Shown here: one piece after another, positions 60,565 to 64,000 of the stretch
Layout: each line of letters begins with the position of its first letter
Position numbering within the stretch: the first letter of the stretch is position 1
NCBI GenBank assembly: GCA_001972305.1
Contig: BDDD01000370.1
Coordinates: 186,001-250,000 of the forward strand
Length of the DNA stretch: 64,000 bases
DNA from: Cephalotus follicularis
Taxonomy: Eukaryota > Streptophyta > Magnoliopsida > Oxalidales > Cephalotaceae
Direction: 5' to 3'
Translations under genes and position numbers: made by a program
Notes under the pieces: model-generated
Database searches by the model: none
What the model was told of the DNA's origin: nothing
The model's input: the letters and a program-made list of their open reading frames with translations, nothing else

Positions 60565-62978
60565 TCAATCAAATAGGAAAGGATATCTCTCTCTCATCTC
60601 GTCCTTGCGCTCCCAAGTGCACTCCACTGAACCATGATACTGCCATAGAACACTAACCAAAGGAATGGTCTTGTTCCTCAGTACTCTGGTCTGTCTGTCA
60701 ATAATCTGTATAGGAGTCTCGATAAAGGACAAGTCAGGTTCTAGCTGAATCTGACCGTACTCAATTATGTGTGAGGGATCTCGAACATATCTGCTCAATT
60801 GAGAAACATGGGACACATCATGAACTCCCAACAATGCTGGAGGCAAAGCCATCCTATAAGCAAGTCGGCCAATCCTATCAAATACCTCAAAAAATCCAAT
60901 AAAATGAGGAGAAAGCTTCCCTTTCTTCCCGAATCTCATGATTCCTTCAGTGGGAGACACTTTGAGGAAAACATGGTCACCAACACTAAACTCCAAGCCT
61001 CTGCAATGAACATCAGCATAGCTTTTCTGTCTACTTTGTGCTACTATCAATCGATATTTAATCAATTTCAGTTTCTCTGAGGTAATCTGTGCTATCTCTG
61101 GCCCCAAAATGCTCCTCTTACCGACCTGATCCCAACAAACGGGCGATCGGCACTTCCTACCATATAAGGCCTCATAAGGAGAAATCTGCATGCTCTTGTG
61201 ACAACTATTGTTACACAATAACTCAATCAAATGCAAGTAATCCTCCCAATTACCTGCAAAGTCGAGAACGCATGTTCGGAGCATATCCTCCAATGTCTGA
61301 ATGGTCCTTTCGGACAAACCATCTGTTTCGGGATGAAAAGCAGTGCTGAAACTCAATTTTGTTCCCATAGCATCCTGTAACTTCCTCCAAAGATCGGAAG
61401 TGAGGCGAGAGTCTCGGTCCAAAACAATGCTAACAAGAGCACCATGTGCTTTAACAATCTCCTTCATGAACAATCTGGACAACTTTTCTTTAGAATAAGT
61501 CATCCGAATTGATAGAAAATGGGTCGATTTCATAAGTCGATCGACCACAACCCATATAGCATCATGTCTGTCACGAGTCAAAGATAACCTGGACAAGAAA
61601 TCCATGGTGATATGCTTGCATTTCCACTCTGGAATGAGCAAAGGTTGAAGAAAACTTACCGACCTCTAATGCTCTACCTTGACTTGCTGAAAAGTAAGGC
61701 ATCTCGATACAAACTCTGAGATCTCTCTCTTCATGCCAATCCACCAATAGCTAAGTTTCAGGTCACGGTACATCTTCGTACTCCAAGGATGGATCGAGAA
61801 ACGAAATTTATGAGCTTGAGAAAGAAGCTCCTCCTTCGACTCGCTATCGGCTAGAATGCAAATCCTGTTTCTGTATCTCAATAACCCAACTGTAGAAAGA
61901 GAGAAATCAGGGTTCAAACCCCCATCAACAGCAGTCACCACTTTCTGTAATTCCATGCCCACAATCTGAACATCTCTAATTTGGTCAAGCAATCCATGTT
62001 GCACATGAATATGAGAAAGAGTCATACAAGACAGCTTGCGACTCAATGCATCTGCGACAACATTTGCTTTTCCTGGATGATATTTAATGTCACAATCATA
62101 ATCATTAAGAAGTTCAAACCACCTTCTCTATCTCAAGTTCATTTCCTTCTGTGAAAAGAGATATCTCAAACTCTTATGATCCGTGAAAACTGTGAACTTG
62201 GTTCCATAAAGGCAGTGACGCCGTTTCCCAAGAGCCAAGACAATGGCCGTAAACTCCAAGTCGTGCACTGGATAGCTTTCTTCATCTGGTTTGATCTTTC
62301 TCGACGCATATGCTATCACTTTGCCGTATTGCATAACGACGAAACTGAGACCTTTCCCAGAAGCATCGGTATACAGAACAAAGTTTTTGTTCCCGTTAGG
62401 CAAGGCTAGGATAGGAGAGAAAATCAATTTATCTTTCAACTCTTGAAAACTTCTTTCATAATCACTATCCCATATGAAAGCATCATTTTTCTGTGTCAAT
62501 CTCGTCAATGGTGCAGCAATTCGGGAAAATCCCTTAACTAACCGATGATAATACCCTGCTAAACCCAAGAAGCTGTGGACTTTGGAAGCATTCGTTTGTT
62601 GTTTCCAATCTTGCACGGCCTCAACCTTTGACGGATCCATAGATTACCCGTCACGAGAAACAAAATGCCCATGAAAAGCAACCTCTGATAACCAAAATTC
62701 GTACTCGTTGAATTTGGCATACAACCGGTGATCTCTTAATGTTTGCAATACAATGTAGAAGTGCTGGGCATGCTCCTCATGGGTCCTGGAATAGAGCAAG
62801 AGGTCATCAATGAAAACCACAATGAACTGATCCAAATACTGTTTGAACACTCGGTTCATCAGGTCCATGAAAGTTGCGGGAGCAATAGTTATACCAAAAG
62901 GCATAAATAGAAGCTCATAATGACCATATCGCGATCTGAAAGTAGACTTCGGAATATCCTCCTGTCTGACTCTCAACT
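60565..62978 (-). pseudogene. Element A3: RT, RNase H, integrase and chromodomain remains
   Basis: Minus-strand order from the right: RT ([28 protein letters not shown]) 62440-62978; RNase H ([26 protein letters not shown]) 62130-62440; H2C2 zinc region (SIHPWSTKMYRDLKLSYWW) 61680-61830; integrase core (WKCKHITMDFLSRL, VVVDRLMKSTHFL) and C-terminal part (YGRKCRSPVCWDQVG, GVHDVSHVSQLSRYV) 60810-61640; chromodomain (SVLWQYHGSVECTWERKDEM) about 60565-60700. The integrase to chromodomain stretch is the longest preserved piece of the A family. The RT is interrupted at 62979 by LTR X. Broken, a few breaks. Confidence 0.9.
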
Positions 62979-64000
62979 TGTCACGCCCCGAACTGCGAAG
63001 GCGAGCCCCCACGATCCGACACGTGAGATACCTCATCCGTTCAGTCATTTTATATCATATCCATACCCAATAAGTGCTATAAGTATATAAAGCTTTAAAT
63101 CAAAGTCAAACAACATCAGCGGAATAATCAAGCGGAATAAAAAGCAACTCCTAAAATCTCCCAAAATTTCGGCATGAAGTATCCGTTTACCGGACTAAAC
63201 CCCCTGTAAAGAAAAACTCAATTTATATCTCCACACTCCCGAAGGAGGAATCAACAGTTTATATACATATATGGGCTCAGCCCATAGAACCACAACTTAA
63301 CTCATAATTATATCATTCACATTAGGAGGATAATTACTCCACTCCTCAACATGATGGGCCTGTCCATATTCAATACATCAACACATAAATCAAGCACTGT
63401 CACATGCCAGCAGGTCAATACAGAAGGGAAACATGTCTCTTATATAACATTTGTACATTTACATTAATCACATTTATATAAGACAGGTCAGAGTAAATGT
63501 AGATCCTTACTCTCCGATTTAGCCCGGTTGATCATTGCTGCACGCCACCTGGACCTGAACCTGACCCATTACATTACAATACAATGCAATGGGTCAACAA
63601 CCCGAAGGTTGTGTAGGATATACATACGTAATGAACATATAGAAGTGAAACAGATATGTGTACAATATGTGAGATATATGCGTGACAACAGATGCATGAA
63701 TGCCAATTCATAGCAATGTAACTCCTCATATAAAGGTCATGCACCATAACTTAGAGACCAATAGAACATGTAATCTACCATTCGTATACAACCTTCCCAT
63801 ACCGGCGTATAAGAAGAGGATCAACAACAACCATCTAGGTATACATACCATGGTCCTATCGTAACCATAGTATAGCCATACCATAACAATCAGGACCATC
63901 ACGATCCATAATGATACGGTCCATAAACATATCGTATCCATCCATAGCCATAACCGTTTCCCTTATGCCCTTATCATTCAGCGTCCATATCATTCCAAAA
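62979..64000 (-). repeat. LTR X: start of a further Ty3-type insertion, leaving the window
   Basis: Begins TGTCACGCCCCGAACTGCG within RT of A3, with CAACT as the left target flank (62974-62978). Read on the minus strand this is a ...CGGGGCGTGACA LTR end, as in B and E. No coding sequence to 64000. A TATGGGCT/AGCCCATA inverted repeat stands at 63270-63286. Solo LTR or element end cannot be decided here. Confidence 0.7.

Noticed and set aside
1-64000. Host protein-coding, tRNA or rRNA genes
   Set aside because: All convincing coding sequence has retroelement domains. Remaining frames are short, lie in LTRs or are shadows of pol.

Overview
The window is plant repeat DNA. All recognisable sequence belongs to long-terminal-repeat (LTR) retrotransposons of types common in flowering plants: Ty3 (gypsy) chromoviruses of the Tekay/Del type, with long 2.3-2.7 kb LTRs, initiator-Met-tRNA primer sites and a C-terminal chromodomain, and one Ty1 (copia) Sirevirus (SIRE/Maximus type) with an extra ORF after RNase H. 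No host gene, tRNA, rRNA or unique-looking gene was found. Multi-level nesting of this kind is typical of intergenic or pericentromeric heterochromatin in a large plant genome. The species cannot be named from the sequence.

Layout: an old minus-strand Ty3 element (A) runs from before base 1 to 52700 and owns only about 9 kb of that span. Into it have gone: a Sirevirus (2911-11968), whose 5' part carries a foreign minus-strand LTR (3865-5372); Ty3 element B (12705-30610), whose 5' LTR received Ty3 element C (15442-23078) and whose protease region holds a 67-bp mini-LTR; Ty3 LTR D (32626-46731), which received element E (34356-45750); and a solo LTR C' (47384-49862). Target-site duplications are readable for the Sirevirus, B, C, E, C' and the mini-LTR. 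Right of A lie 0.9 kb of degenerate repeats, a second D-type LTR (53622-56331), an A-family pair sharing one LTR (gag of A2, LTR 58228-60511, pol of A3) and a new LTR (X) entering at 62979 and leaving the window.

All coding parts are fossils with several breaks each, except the extra Sirevirus ORF, which reads through whole. Relative ages follow from nesting: A is oldest, then the Sirevirus, B and D, then C and E. The youngest event appears to be a 2.6-kb duplication that placed a copy of the E LTR tail, D tail, A gag and part of C' inside the 5' LTR of E.

The signals most worth following are not genes. (1) Nearly every LTR, copia and gypsy alike, carries an array of short CpG-centred palindromes built on TCGA, with family-specific arms. 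(2) A hairpin about 135-150 bases from the LTR 3' end keeps the loop core TATGGG while its stem changes on both sides in four LTR families. (3) The duplication inside E ends within the loop of that hairpin, suggesting a replication template switch.
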